Below, piece after piece: positions 34,742-44,430 of a stretch of 64,000 nt of DNA. This DNA is from CAYNST01 sp964434105 (GTDB taxonomy: Bacteria; Pseudomonadota; Gammaproteobacteria; Pseudomonadales; Cellvibrionaceae). The DNA lies in contig CAYSTJ010000011.1 in assembly GCA_964434105.1 (NCBI GenBank), positions 1 through 64,000 on the forward strand, written 5' to 3'. Made by a program: the position numbers and the translations under genes. Under the pieces are notes generated by a model. It searched no databases. It had not been told where the DNA came from and saw only the letters and a program-made list of their open reading frames with translations. How positions within the stretch are numbered: the first letter of the stretch is position 1; the number at the start of each line of letters is the position of its first letter.

Positions 34742-37700
34742 GTGGATCAAAACCGGGGGCATAACCTGAGGCAGTTCGTCAGTGGGTTAAAAGCGCGGCA
34801 GTTATTTGTTCGCGCAACATTGATGCTGATCATGGCAATAGGCGTCTTTGCGTCGGCGGAAGAGAAGTTCCAGCCAGCCAATCTGGCTTTCCGTCACGTA
34901 CTGCCGGACCAGCTTGAATCGATCGGTCTGGTTACCTCCATTGTTCAGGATCGACAGGGCTTTATATGGATTGGCGGGATAAACGGCCTCGCGCGCTACG
35001 ATGGCTACGCGCTGACAATATTCCGGCACGAGCCGGGCAAGCCAGGCAGTCTGAGTCACAGTTATATCAATCAGATCCTGATTACCCGGGACGGGTCCAT
35101 GTGGGTCGCCACCCGGCGGGGGTTGAACCTGTTTGACCGCGATACCGAGACCTTCCGTGTTTTTATGCATCAGGCCGAGTCGCCTTACGGTTTAAGTGTC
35201 AACGATGCTCGCCAGATCTTTGAAGACAGCGAGGGACGCCTTTGGCTGGGAACCCGGGGCGGGCTGAATCTGTTCTATCGGGAAACGGGCGAATTTACCC
35301 GGTACTATTACGCGTCATACCCCGAAGACGCCGGTGACAGCACGATCAATGCGATCGCGGAAGATGCCGGCGGCCTTCTGTGGCTTGGCAATCAAACTGG
35401 CGGACTGACGAGTTTCGATCCGCGGCAGAACCAGTTTCGCCATTTTCGTCATCAACCCGATCAGACGAATTCGCTCAGCCATAATGACGTGCGGGCACTG
35501 TTTGTGGACAGCAACAACCGGCTTTGGATTGGCACCTATGGTGGCGGGCTGAATGTACTGTCCGACGACAGACAGACGTTCCAGCGGTATCCGGTTAACC
35601 AGCCGGATCGTGATGGCACCGTCTGGGCAATATCACAGGATCGGTCGGGCCGGATTTGGGTAGGGCATGGTAACGGTCTGTATGTCATTGGCAAAGACGG
35701 ATCGAAACAGGAATTCGTGTATCAGGAGAACCGGCAGGTGGGGCTGGGGAACCCGGTCGTGCGGACGCTGTTTGAGGACCGGGCCGGCGAACTCTGGCTC
35801 GGCTTTTTCCCGTCCGGCGTCGATATCCTGGATCGTCAGGCGTCGGTTTTTCACAATTATCTGTCCAGTAGCCAGGATGCCACCACGATTAGCGGGGGGG
35901 GAATTCTGGGTGTCATGGAGGATGTGCAGGGCCGGCTCTGGGTAGGGGCCGGTGGCGGCCTCAGCCGCTTTGATGTGCAGCGCAGAAACATTACCAATTT
36001 CCGCCACCAGCCGGCGAATCCAGACAGTTTGAGCGGGGATACGGTGCTGTCACTGGCTCAGGACCGGGACAACAGTATCTGGCTGGGCATCTGGTCGCAC
36101 GGATTGAACCGGTACGATCCCGAGACCGGGGTATTCAGTCGTTATCCGGCCGACAAACCCGGCGAAGGTCGTCTGATTGGCAAAGAGCCCTGGGGTATGG
36201 TGGTGGATCAGGAGGGAACCCTGTGGGTGGCTACCGAGAAAGGGCTGAACCGGTTTAATCGTGACAGTGACGACTTTACCTATTTTGTGCCGACCTCGGC
36301 GCAAATGGATGGCGATGCGGCGTTATCGTCGCGTGCGGTTTTCGAGGATTCCCACGGTCAGCTCTGGATTGGCACGGTTCGCGGCCTGTATCTGTTTAAT
36401 CGCGACACCGGTGATTTTCAGCGCTATCGCCATGTAGTCGGTGACCCGTCGACATTATCCAATGATTATGTCAAAGCCATTTTTGAGGACTCGAAGGGCA
36501 ATTTGTGGCTGGGCACCCACGGTGGTGGTCTGAACCGCATGGATACGGCCTCCGGCCGGTTTGAACATTACACGAGACGGGACGGTTTGCCCGACGATGT
36601 GATCACCGGCATTACCGAAGATGGCGAGGGGCTGCTCTGGTTGGCGACACATAACGGGCTGGTGCGATTCGATCCGGATAACCAGGCGGTGCGGGTGCTG
36701 GACCAGCATCACGGACTGCCGGGGAATCTCTACAACCGCAATGCCCTGATCAGGACTGAACGGGGCGAGCTGGTCGTCGGCAGCAGCAAAGGGCTAACCA
36801 TTTTTGATCCGGGCGAGTTGCGGTTCAGCCAGTATATTCCGCCGGTGACCATGACCGACTTCAAGATCTTTAATCAGGCGGTGGACATTTCACCGCAGTC
36901 ACCCCTGCCCAAAGCCGTCAGCCAGGTCGACCTGATTGAACTCAATCATTCGCAATCGGTATTTTCGCTGGGCTATGCGGCGTTGAACTACCGAGCCCCC
37001 GAGGAAACACGGTATGCCTACCGCCTGGAAGGCTTTGACCAGGACTGGCAATACGTTGGCGACCGGCGCATGGCCACGTACACCAACCTCGATCCGGGCA
37101 GCTACCTGTTTCGCGTCAAGGCATCGAACAGCGAGGGTGTCTGGAACGAGGAGGGTGTGCGTGTCCGTGTCGTGGTAAAACCGCCAATCTGGCGCACCTG
37201 GTGGGCGTGGTTGCTGTATGCGGTGGTTCTGGTTCTGATCGCGCTGCTCGTGCTGCAGGCATTTATCCGACGTCAGGCATTTGAACGCGAACACATGTTG
37301 AACCAGCGTCTGCGCGATCTCGATAAACTAAAAGATGAATTTCTCGCCAATACCTCCCACGAATTGCGTACGCCTCTCAATGGCATTATTGGATTGTCGC
37401 AGTCTTTGCTGGACGGGGTGGCCGGACCGGTACCGCCCGCCATGGTCAAACATCTGGAGCTGATCGCTTTCAGCGGTCAGCGACTGGCCAATCTGGTCAA
37501 TGATATTCTGGATTTTTCCAAGCTGAAAACCCATGGTCTGGAGCTCAACAAAAAGCCGATGGACGTCCAGGCGTTTGTAGAATTTATGCTGAATATGACG
37601 CGGCCGCTGGCTACCGGCAAACCGCTGGAGCTGATCAATGCCGTGCCGGATAACCTTCCGCCGGTGCCAGCCGACGAAAAGCGCATGCAGCAAGTGATGT

Positions 37701-38056
37701 ACAACCTGCTCGGCAATGCCATCAAATTTACGGAACACGGGTCCGTTACGGTCAGCGCATCACTGGAGAGTGACCGGGTTGCCATAGATGTGATTGACAC
37801 CGGTATAGGTATCCCGCGCAGCTATGTGCAGAAAATATTTGAGTCCTTCGAGCAGGTTGACGGTACCACCCATCGTCAGCATGGCGGCACCGGTCTGGGG
37901 CTGGCCATTACCAAGCGGCTTATTGAACTGCATGGCGGCAGCCTCACTGTCTGTTCCACGTTGGGGGTGGGATCGCGTTTCCGGGTTCACCTGCCATTGC
38001 AACGCGCGACGGCGGCGCCCGGATTGCCGGCGCCCATGGTAAAGGAGCCGGCCTGA
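34742..38056 (+). CDS. Beta-propeller / Y_Y_Y sensor histidine kinase
   Basis: The 1104-residue protein starts at GTG and has an N-terminal signal or anchor (about residues 20-40). Some twelve to fourteen repeats of the two-component regulator propeller type follow (W-I/L-G-T-x-G-G-L-x-x-x units), filling about 50-690. A Y_Y_Y domain at about 700-815 includes YRLEGFDQDWQY, then come one membrane segment (about 822-842) and the HisKA/HATPase core. The phospho-accepting His is in SHELRTPLNGI near residue 872; the N box NLLGNAIKF and the GTGLGLA box are intact. In Bacteroidetes and marine gammaproteobacteria this sensor type often responds to polysaccharide fragments. No receiver domain is fused and no response regulator is adjacent. 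Confidence 0.92.
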   Translation: MDQNRGHNLRQFVSGLKARQLFVRATLMLIMAIGVFASAEEKFQPANLAFRHVLPDQLESIGLVTSIVQDRQGFIWIGGINGLARYDGYALTIFRHEPGKPGSLSHSYINQILITRDGSMWVATRRGLNLFDRDTETFRVFMHQAESPYGLSVNDARQIFEDSEGRLWLGTRGGLNLFYRETGEFTRYYYASYPEDAGDSTINAIAEDAGGLLWLGNQTGGLTSFDPRQNQFRHFRHQPDQTNSLSHNDVRALFVDSNNRLWIGTYGGGLNVLSDDRQTFQRYPVNQPDRDGTVWAISQDRSGRIWVGHGNGLYVIGKDGSKQEFVYQENRQVGLGNPVVRTLFEDRAGELWLGFFPSGVDILDRQASVFHNYLSSSQDATTISGGGILGVMEDVQGRLWVGAGGGLSRFDVQRRNITNFRHQPANPDSLSGDTVLSLAQDRDNSIWLGIWSHGLNRYDPETGVFSRYPADKPGEGRLIGKEPWGMVVDQEGTLWVATEKGLNRFNRDSDDFTYFVPTSAQMDGDAALSSRAVFEDSHGQLWIGTVRGLYLFNRDTGDFQRYRHVVGDPSTLSNDYVKAIFEDSKGNLWLGTHGGGLNRMDTASGRFEHYTRRDGLPDDVITGITEDGEGLLWLATHNGLVRFDPDNQAVRVLDQHHGLPGNLYNRNALIRTERGELVVGSSKGLTIFDPGELRFSQYIPPVTMTDFKIFNQAVDISPQSPLPKAVSQVDLIELNHSQSVFSLGYAALNYRAPEETRYAYRLEGFDQDWQYVGDRRMATYTNLDPGSYLFRVKASNSEGVWNEEGVRVRVVVKPPIWRTWWAWLLYAVVLVLIALLVLQAFIRRQAFEREHMLNQRLRDLDKLKDEFLANTSHELRTPLNGIIGLSQSLLDGVAGPVPPAMVKHLELIAFSGQRLANLVNDILDFSKLKTHGLELNKKPMDVQAFVEFMLNMTRPLATGKPLELINAVPDNLPPVPADEKRMQQVMYNLLGNAIKFTEHGSVTVSASLESDRVAIDVIDTGIGIPRSYVQKIFESFEQVDGTTHRQHGGTGLGLAITKRLIELHGGSLTVCSTLGVGSRFRVHLPLQRATAAPGLPAPMVKEPA

Positions 38057-38118
38057 TGGCCAGATCAACCGACCATTATTCACCGGGGAAGTCGCTGGCT
38101 ACCGGCGGCTTTAAAGGC

Positions 38119-39060
38119 TCAGGCCACCGCAGTCTCAACGGCGTTTTTATCGGCCGCAGCCGTCTCACTGCCAAAGGCGATTAAAAGCGCCTGAATAAAG
38201 GTCCGCAGCTCTATCGTCATAATAGCGAAATCCAGGTCAAAGGCCTCCGCAGCACTTTCAGGCTGACGCTCGTCGGCCTTGTCCAGCAATTCCTGGGAAA
38301 ACTTCAGGCGGCGGACCGTCAGCTCATCATCGATAACAAACTGTAATGCGTCCTGCCATTGCAGGGCGAGTTTTCGGATCAGCATGCCGGTCTCGATGTG
38401 ATTCAACATTTCCGTTGCGGTCAGCTCCTGCTTTTTACAGCGGATTACACGTCCCTCGTCGCGCGGGGATTCAAGTTCGCATTCATCGCCCAGCTCAAAG
38501 CCGGCGGGCATTTCCCCGTGGCGCACCCACTGAGTCATGGTCAGATCCGGTTGCTGGGGAGCATTCAGGGGTATTACCGGCAGACTGCCAATCGAATCGC
38601 GCAGCAGGTTGAGCAGCTCCTCGGCACGCTTTGCGGATGCGGAATCCACAACGATAAGATTTTCCCGGGTATCGATATAGGCAAAGTTCAGCTGGGAGCG
38701 GGTGAAAGCCCGGGGCAGGAGAGAAAAAATAATCTCGTCCTTGATGTCCTGCCGCTCACGCTTGCCCACCCGTCGGTCTTCGTCTATCCGGATCTGCTCA
38801 ATCTTCTCCTGCAGTTGCTCATTGACAACAGTCGACGGCAACAATCGCTCCTGACGTTTGGCGCAGACCATGACGAAGTCCGTGGCAACATGGACAAAGG
38901 GGCGGCCTTCCTCGCCGAGCGGCGGAACCCAGCCGGTGCGCAGCTGGTCCTGGCCGCCGCAGGGACTGAAGGCCTTTTCCTGCAGCATCTGATCCAGCGC
39001 TTCACTGGTAATGTCCCAGGGCTTGGTAATGCGATAGATCCGCAGGTTCTTGAACCACAT
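38119..39060 (-). CDS. rdgC: Recombination-associated protein RdgC
   Basis: The 313-residue ring-forming DNA-binding protein limits RecA loading. The start MWFKNLxIYR, the CGGQDQLRTGWVPPLG segment near residue 40 and the late MTIELRTFIQALL helix are typical. GGGAGTGAAAGCT precedes the ATG at 39060; a nine-codon upstream extension is not conserved. It is convergent with the sensor kinase gene and divergent from the radical SAM gene. Confidence 0.95.
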   Translation of the reverse strand: MWFKNLRIYRITKPWDITSEALDQMLQEKAFSPCGGQDQLRTGWVPPLGEEGRPFVHVATDFVMVCAKRQERLLPSTVVNEQLQEKIEQIRIDEDRRVGKRERQDIKDEIIFSLLPRAFTRSQLNFAYIDTRENLIVVDSASAKRAEELLNLLRDSIGSLPVIPLNAPQQPDLTMTQWVRHGEMPAGFELGDECELESPRDEGRVIRCKKQELTATEMLNHIETGMLIRKLALQWQDALQFVIDDELTVRRLKFSQELLDKADERQPESAAEAFDLDFAIMTIELRTFIQALLIAFGSETAAADKNAVETAVA

Positions 39061-39219
39061 AGCTTTCACTCCCAAAAAGTTCTGCATTTAAGCCGCTGCC
39101 CGGCGAGGCGTCAAGGACTATCGGGAGCCGCCACTGGGTTATTGCGGCGTTTTCTGGGACAATACGCGCCCGATCGGTTATTCGGGGCTTCGTAATCCAA
39201 ATTTGAGTCAGGTCAGGCT

Positions 39220-41334
39220 ATGCTGGTGTCCGCAAAAAATCTATTTTCCTATCCGCGCTACTGGGCAGAATGTTTCGGTCCCGCACCATTCCTGCCCATG
39301 TCGCGAGCCGAGATGGATCAACTGGGATGGGACAGTTGCGACATCATTATCATCAGCGGCGACGCCTACGTCGATCATCCCAGTTTCGGCACGGCGGTAA
39401 TCGGTCGTCTTCTGGAAAGCCAGGGCTTTCGGGTTGGCGTTATTGCACAGCCGGACTGGCATTCGGCCGATCCGTTCCGGCAGTTGGGTAAACCCAACCT
39501 GTTTTTCGGCGTATCCGCCGGCAATATGGATTCCATGATCAACCGCTACACGTCAGACTTGCGCATGCGGTCGGACGATGCCTATACCCCCGCCAACGAA
39601 GGCGGCAAGCGGCCGGACCGGGCGGTGATCGTGTACAGCCACCGCTGCCGGGAGGCCTGGCCTGATGTACCTGTCATTATTGGCGGAATCGAAGCCAGTT
39701 TGCGGCGTATTGCCCAATATGACTACTGGAGCGATCAGGTGCGACGCTCGGTCCTGATTGATTCGGCGGCCGACATTCTGTTGTTCGGCAATGCCGAAAG
39801 AGCCATAGTGGAAGTTGCACATGCCATCGCCGCGAACCGCTCAATCCGCGATCTGCCGCCCATTCGTGGAACCGCCATCGTCCGCAGGGGGCCGCCTGCC
39901 GGCTGGACCGAGATCGATTCCACCCGTATCGACTGGCCCAAAAATATCGACGCCATCCCCAATCCTTATGAATTCAAGGATCCGCAGAGCCAGTCCTGCA
40001 AAACCGATGAGGCCGCCGTGGATTTGAACGGAGAGCAGCCAGTCCGTATCCTGCCCATGCCCACCCACCGCAGTCATGATCTGGACCCTGCGACAACCTA
40101 TATCCGGTTGCCGTCCTTCGAAAAGGTCCGCAATGACCGGGCGCTTTACTCTCACGCATCGCGTATTCTGCATCTGGAATCCAACCCGCACAATGCGCGG
40201 GCCCTGATTCAGAAGCATGGTCAGCAGGAAGTGTGGATTAACCCGCCACCGATACCGCTGGAGACGGAGGAGATGGATGGCGTGTTCGGTCTGCCTTACG
40301 CCCGTGTCCCACACCCAGCCTACGGCGATCGCAAGATCCCGGCCTACGAGATGATCAAGACATCGGTCAATATCATGCGCGGCTGTTTTGGTGGTTGCAC
40401 CTTCTGTTCCATTACCGAGCACGAAGGACGCATTATCCAAAGCCGGTCGGAAGCATCCATTCTCCAGGAAATTGAAGATATTCGCGATAAGGTGCCCGGC
40501 TTTACCGGAACCATTTCGGATCTGGGCGGGCCGACCGCCAACATGTATCGACTGACCTGCAGTAGTGCGGAGGTGCTGTCGAAGTGTCGGCGCCTGTCCT
40601 GCGTATTTCCGGGAATCTGCAAGAATTTGATCACAGACCATTCACCCACGACGCAGCTATATCGAAAAGCGCGGGCCATTCCCGGCGTAAAGCGTGTGGC
40701 GATTGCATCGGGCCTGCGTTACGACCTGGCGGTGGAAGACCCGGAATATGTGAAGGAACTGGTAACGCATCATGTGGGCGGCTATCTCAAGATTGCGCCG
40801 GAACATACCGAAGATGGACCGCTGAACCAGATGATGAAACCAGGTATCGGCGCGTATGAGCGGTTTAAGGCCATGTTTGAGAAATTCTCACGCGAAGCCG
40901 GCAAAAAACAATACCTTATCCCGTACTTTATTGCCGCACATCCCGGTTGCGAAGACGACGACATGATCAATCTCGCGTTCTGGCTCAAGGAAAATCGCTA
41001 TCGTCTGGACCAGGTACAGACATTTTACCCTTCGCCAATGGCGATGGCGACCGCCATGTATTACTCGGAAAAAGACCCTCTGCGCAAGGTCACCTACAAG
41101 AGCAAGCCGGTCAAAACCCCCAAGACCCTGCAGCAACGGCGGTTTCAGAAAGCGCTGCTGCGGTTTCATGACGAAAGCACCTGGGGCTTGTTGCGCGAGG
41201 AATTTCGGCGGATGGGGCGTCCCGAACTGATTGGCGGTGGCCCCGGTGCGCTGATCCCCGGGGAGAAGCCCACCCGTCAACGTCCGGCGCGAGAGCGAAG
41301 CAGAATCGCTCCGGTCAAGAAGCGTCGACGGTAA
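39220..41334 (+). CDS. YgiQ family radical SAM protein
   Basis: The 704-residue protein has the conserved N-terminal YgiQ domain (FGPAPFLPMSRAEMDQLGWD, then GDAYVDHPSFG). A central radical SAM core follows, with the iron-sulfur motif GCFGGCTFCSITEHEGR (Cys spacing 3 and 2), and the C-terminus is a basic tail. Radical SAM enzymes use a 4Fe-4S cluster and S-adenosylmethionine; the reaction of YgiQ is unknown. Start and length are normal. Confidence 0.93.
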   Translation: MLVSAKNLFSYPRYWAECFGPAPFLPMSRAEMDQLGWDSCDIIIISGDAYVDHPSFGTAVIGRLLESQGFRVGVIAQPDWHSADPFRQLGKPNLFFGVSAGNMDSMINRYTSDLRMRSDDAYTPANEGGKRPDRAVIVYSHRCREAWPDVPVIIGGIEASLRRIAQYDYWSDQVRRSVLIDSAADILLFGNAERAIVEVAHAIAANRSIRDLPPIRGTAIVRRGPPAGWTEIDSTRIDWPKNIDAIPNPYEFKDPQSQSCKTDEAAVDLNGEQPVRILPMPTHRSHDLDPATTYIRLPSFEKVRNDRALYSHASRILHLESNPHNARALIQKHGQQEVWINPPPIPLETEEMDGVFGLPYARVPHPAYGDRKIPAYEMIKTSVNIMRGCFGGCTFCSITEHEGRIIQSRSEASILQEIEDIRDKVPGFTGTISDLGGPTANMYRLTCSSAEVLSKCRRLSCVFPGICKNLITDHSPTTQLYRKARAIPGVKRVAIASGLRYDLAVEDPEYVKELVTHHVGGYLKIAPEHTEDGPLNQMMKPGIGAYERFKAMFEKFSREAGKKQYLIPYFIAAHPGCEDDDMINLAFWLKENRYRLDQVQTFYPSPMAMATAMYYSEKDPLRKVTYKSKPVKTPKTLQQRRFQKALLRFHDESTWGLLREEFRRMGRPELIGGGPGALIPGEKPTRQRPARERSRIAPVKKRRR

Positions 41335-41464
41335 GTTTGTCCCCACGGCGACCTGCGACAGGCGCCGTTGCGGCTGCAAACACTATCTGGGTTAACGTTA
41401 AACTGGCATAATGCCGCTCCGTTTTTGCCCATCAACAATTTGTTCAACTTTTGAGAGGAAGCCC

Positions 41465-42580
41465 ATGCAGCCGCAGGTAAAACCCGCCAATCCAAATTTT
41501 TCGTCGGGGCCGTGCAGCAAGCGACCCGGTTACAACGTGAACGCGCTGAGTCTGGAAACACTGGGGCGGTCCCATCGCTCGGCTTTGGGTAAGGAGGTGT
41601 TGCTGCGCGCCTGTACTGACACGGCCGAGCTATTGCAACTTCCCGCCGGATATCGCGTGGGAATTGTTCCCGGATCCGACACCGGTGCCATGGAAATGGC
41701 GATGTGGTCGCTGTTGGGGAGTCGTGGCGTCGACGTACTGGCCTGGGAATCGTTCGGGTCGGGCTGGGTTACCGATATTGTCAAGCAGCTGAAGCTGCAG
41801 AATGCCAGAGTGTTTGAGGCCGATTACGGCAATTTGCCGGATCTGTCCCAGGCCGATTTTAATAACGATGTGGTCTTTACCTGGAATGGCACCACGTCGG
41901 GAGTGAAGGTGCCTGATGGGGACTGGATACCGGACGACCGTGAGGGACTGGCCATCTGCGATGCAACATCCGCCGTCTTCGCTATGCCCTTGCCGTGGGA
42001 GAAGCTCGATGTTGTCACTTATTCCTGGCAGAAGGTGCTGGGCGGCGAAGGGGCGCATGGCATGCTGATTCTCAGTCCGCGAGCTGTCGAGCGTCTGGAG
42101 TCCTGGACGCCGCCCTGGCCAATGCCCAAACTGTTCCGCATGACAAAAGGCGGTAAGTTGATCGACGGCATTTTCCGTGGGGAAACCATTAATACACCAT
42201 CAATGCTGTGCGTCGCCGATTACCTCGACGCGTTGGACTGGGTACGCAGCATCGGGGGATTGCAGGGTTCCATTGCACGATCGGCGGCCAATTTACAGGT
42301 GGTAGAGTCATTCGTTGCGCAAAACGAGTGGATATCGTTTCTCGCCAGGGATCCAGCTATTCGTTCCAACACCAGCGTCTGTCTCAGTTTGAAAGCGGAA
42401 GCCGACCAGGTCAAAGCCATGGTGAAGCGACTGGAAAAAGAAGGCGTGGCCTACGATATTGGTGCCTATCGTGACGCACCTCCCGGAATGCGACTGTGGT
42501 GCGGCGCTACTATTGAGCAGGCTGATCTACAGGCGTTGATGCCATGGCTCGCCTGGGTGTACGGCGAAGTAACGGGCTAG
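41465..42580 (+). CDS. serC: Phosphoserine aminotransferase, SerC of the alphaproteobacterial/archaeal type
   Basis: The 371-residue PLP enzyme converts 3-phosphohydroxypyruvate and glutamate to phosphoserine. The sequence starts KPANPNFSSGPCSKRPG, and the PLP-binding lysine lies in YSWQKVLGGEGAHG near residue 196. This matches the SerC subfamily common in alphaproteobacteria rather than the short E. coli form. GAGAGGAAG precedes the ATG at 41465; the upstream 18 codons are not conserved. serA follows after 283 bases, so the two first steps of serine synthesis are linked here. Confidence 0.9.
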   Translation: MQPQVKPANPNFSSGPCSKRPGYNVNALSLETLGRSHRSALGKEVLLRACTDTAELLQLPAGYRVGIVPGSDTGAMEMAMWSLLGSRGVDVLAWESFGSGWVTDIVKQLKLQNARVFEADYGNLPDLSQADFNNDVVFTWNGTTSGVKVPDGDWIPDDREGLAICDATSAVFAMPLPWEKLDVVTYSWQKVLGGEGAHGMLILSPRAVERLESWTPPWPMPKLFRMTKGGKLIDGIFRGETINTPSMLCVADYLDALDWVRSIGGLQGSIARSAANLQVVESFVAQNEWISFLARDPAIRSNTSVCLSLKAEADQVKAMVKRLEKEGVAYDIGAYRDAPPGMRLWCGATIEQADLQALMPWLAWVYGEVTG

Positions 42581-42603
42581 AAACCCGTCATCAGCGATAT
42601 CCA

Positions 42604-42628
42604 TAAAAAAGCCCTGGCAAGCCAGGGC
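42604..42628 (-). terminator. Hairpin with T run on the minus strand between serC and serA
   Basis: A perfect repeat gccctggc/gccagggc (42611-42618 and 42621-42628) is preceded by aaaaaa on the plus strand. On the minus strand it reads as a stable hairpin followed by six T, the form of a rho-independent terminator. No minus-strand gene is annotated to its right, so it would end an antisense or small RNA transcript, or acts differently on the plus strand. Confidence 0.6.
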
Positions 42629-42719
42629 AGAATCGAAGAAACAAGGTTTACCTTCCTGAAAAACGCTTCGCGTTGGTTTCTCAGCTGGCAAGCCATTTAT
42701 AAGCACATTTCATGCCAAA

Positions 42720-42765
42720 CAAAAAACGATAGAAAAACAGGGCCTTGGCGCCTGACCGTTTTTTG
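42720..42765. terminator. Probable bidirectional terminator or leader hairpin upstream of serA
   Basis: Outer arms caaaaaacg and cgttttttg enclose an inner stem cagg-gcc / ggc-g-cctg. Both strands end in a run of six T after the GC-rich stem, so it could terminate transcripts in both directions. It lies about 100 bases before serA and would also suit attenuation of read-through from serC. Confidence 0.55.
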
Positions 42766-42863
42766 TGTGTCAAATAACCCGACAAAATTTTGGCGTTGGC
42801 CGCTTGCCTTGCCCTGTGGTGGCACAGGACAGGGGTGTCGTTACGTCTATGGCAGGAGTCACA

Positions 42864-44039
42864 ATGTTTAAGATCAGAACCTACAATAAAATTTCACCGA
42901 AAGGTTTGGAGCGGTTTGCTGGCCAGCAGTACGAGGTTGGCCCTGACGTCGGGCACCCCGACGCGATTTTGCTGCGCAGCCATAAACTGCACGAAGAAGC
43001 CATTCCCGCATCGTTGCTGGCTGTCGCCCGGGCCGGCGCCGGTGTCAATAATCTGCCAATTCCGGAATACAGCCGGCATGGCATCGTGGCTTTCAATACC
43101 CCGGGGGCGAATGCCAATGCGGTTAAAGAGCTGGTTATGGCGGGCATGCTGCTGAGCTCCCGCGATATACTTGGCGGGCGTCGCTTCGTCGATGAATTGA
43201 CCCTGACCGACGAAAATGCGCTGTCGAATCTGCTTGAAGCCGAGAAAAAGCGATTTGCCGGCCGTGAGCTGAAAGGCAAGGTTCTGGGCGTGGTTGGCCT
43301 GGGGGCGATTGGATCGATGGTCGCCGAAATGGCATTGGCGATGGGAATGCAGGTGGTCGGTTACGATCCGGCATTGTCGGTGGAAGCGGCCTGGCGTCTG
43401 CCGAGCCAGGTGCAGCGCAAGGAAAATCTCGCGCAGCTGTTGCAGGCTTCCGATTATGTGTCGTTGCATGTTCCCGCCCTTGATGTTACCCGGCATATGA
43501 TAAACGCCGACAGTCTGGCCGCCATGAAGCCTGACGCCACGCTGGTCAATTTTGCGCGCGATGCCATTGTGGACGAAAAGGCAGTGCTCAGTGCACTGGA
43601 TAATGGAAAGCTGCGTCAGTATATCTGTGACTTCCCTGTTCCGGCCATGCGGGGGCGCAAAGACGTGATTGCTCTGCCGCATATTGGAGCCAGTACGGCA
43701 GAGGCGGAAGATAACTGTGCATTTATGGCTGCCGACCAGCTGTGCGACTTTCTGGAAAATGGCAATATTACCAACTCGGTCAATTTTCCGCAGACCAGCC
43801 TCGGCCGCGCCGTCGGCTGTTGTCGCATCACATTCAGTAATGACAACGTCTCAGGTGTATTGGGGAATGTGTTGTCGATCTTTGCGGAGCACAATGTCAA
43901 CGTGATGGATATGGTCAATAAGAGCCGGGGTGATCTGGCCTATAATATTCTCGATCTGGCCGCCCGGCCGGGTGACGACCTGGTGCGGGCTATCGGCGAG
44001 AACGAGCATGTCAAACGGGTGCGAATTATCCCGGGTTGA
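42864..44039 (+). CDS. serA: D-3-phosphoglycerate dehydrogenase with ACT domain
   Basis: The 391-residue NAD enzyme oxidises 3-phosphoglycerate, the first step of serine synthesis. The Rossmann motif GVVGLGAIGSMVAEMALAMGM is near residue 145, the catalytic Arg in NFARDAIVDE, and the catalytic His in ALPHIGASTAEAEDNC. A C-terminal ACT domain (about 315-391) probably binds serine. The segment normally LDVFxxEP reads CDFPVPAM, so the usual catalytic Glu is not at its standard place, as in some clostridial-like SerA proteins. GGCAGGAG before the ATG at 42864 fixes the start; the 33 upstream codons are non-conserved. A strong terminator follows. Confidence 0.92.
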   Translation: MFKIRTYNKISPKGLERFAGQQYEVGPDVGHPDAILLRSHKLHEEAIPASLLAVARAGAGVNNLPIPEYSRHGIVAFNTPGANANAVKELVMAGMLLSSRDILGGRRFVDELTLTDENALSNLLEAEKKRFAGRELKGKVLGVVGLGAIGSMVAEMALAMGMQVVGYDPALSVEAAWRLPSQVQRKENLAQLLQASDYVSLHVPALDVTRHMINADSLAAMKPDATLVNFARDAIVDEKAVLSALDNGKLRQYICDFPVPAMRGRKDVIALPHIGASTAEAEDNCAFMAADQLCDFLENGNITNSVNFPQTSLGRAVGCCRITFSNDNVSGVLGNVLSIFAEHNVNVMDMVNKSRGDLAYNILDLAARPGDDLVRAIGENEHVKRVRIIPG

Positions 44040-44065
44040 TGGCCCGTATTGGAAAAAATGTTGCG

Positions 44066-44105
44066 TTCGTAACGCCATTTGCCGCCATGGCGTTACGAAT
44101 TTTTT
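44066..44105 (+). terminator. Strong rho-independent terminator after serA
   Basis: A perfect 13 bp stem, ttcgtaacgccat and atggcgttacgaa, with an eight-base loop is followed by six T. It lies 26 bases after the serA stop and insulates it from the 4.5S RNA gene. Confidence 0.93.
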
Positions 44106-44177
44106 CTCAGGGCCTTGCATTACCCGTTAAAAACAGGATAATGCGCCGTTCCTGGAGTTCACATCCGGGTATCTATG

Positions 44178-44292
44178 GTGGCCCTTTCTGGTCTCCTCGC
44201 AACAGATGGCTGCGAACCCCGCCAGGCCCGGAAGGGAGCAACGGTAGTGGTTTTTTCTGTGTGCCGGGGTCAGGCTGGTTAGGGTCCCCTCC
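44178..44292 (+). ncRNA. ffs: 4.5S RNA (bacterial SRP RNA)
   Basis: The segment contains the conserved SRP RNA apical region ccaggcccggaagggagcaac, close to the E. coli caggtccggaaggaagcagcc. The two sides form the expected long hairpin: ggtggcccttt near the 5' end pairs with agggtcccct near the 3' end, and ccccg with cgggg inside. About 115 bases fits the 4.5S size. Its place immediately upstream of dnaX is common in Pseudomonas-like gammaproteobacteria. The RNA binds Ffh and targets inner-membrane proteins. Ends are approximate. Confidence 0.93.
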
Positions 44293-44430
44293 AATCCTGC
44301 TCCTCCGTCCGACAGTTTTCCTTAAGCCCCGCATATTGCGCTATAATCCGACGCCCGGTCGAACAGTCCGGTAAACACATCACGTACCTGCCGTGAAATC
44401 GCTGTCTATGCCAGATTCGGAGAAATCCTT

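Noticed and set aside
38359..39195. 278-codon plus-strand frame
   Set aside because: Antisense to rdgC, whose motifs are unambiguous.
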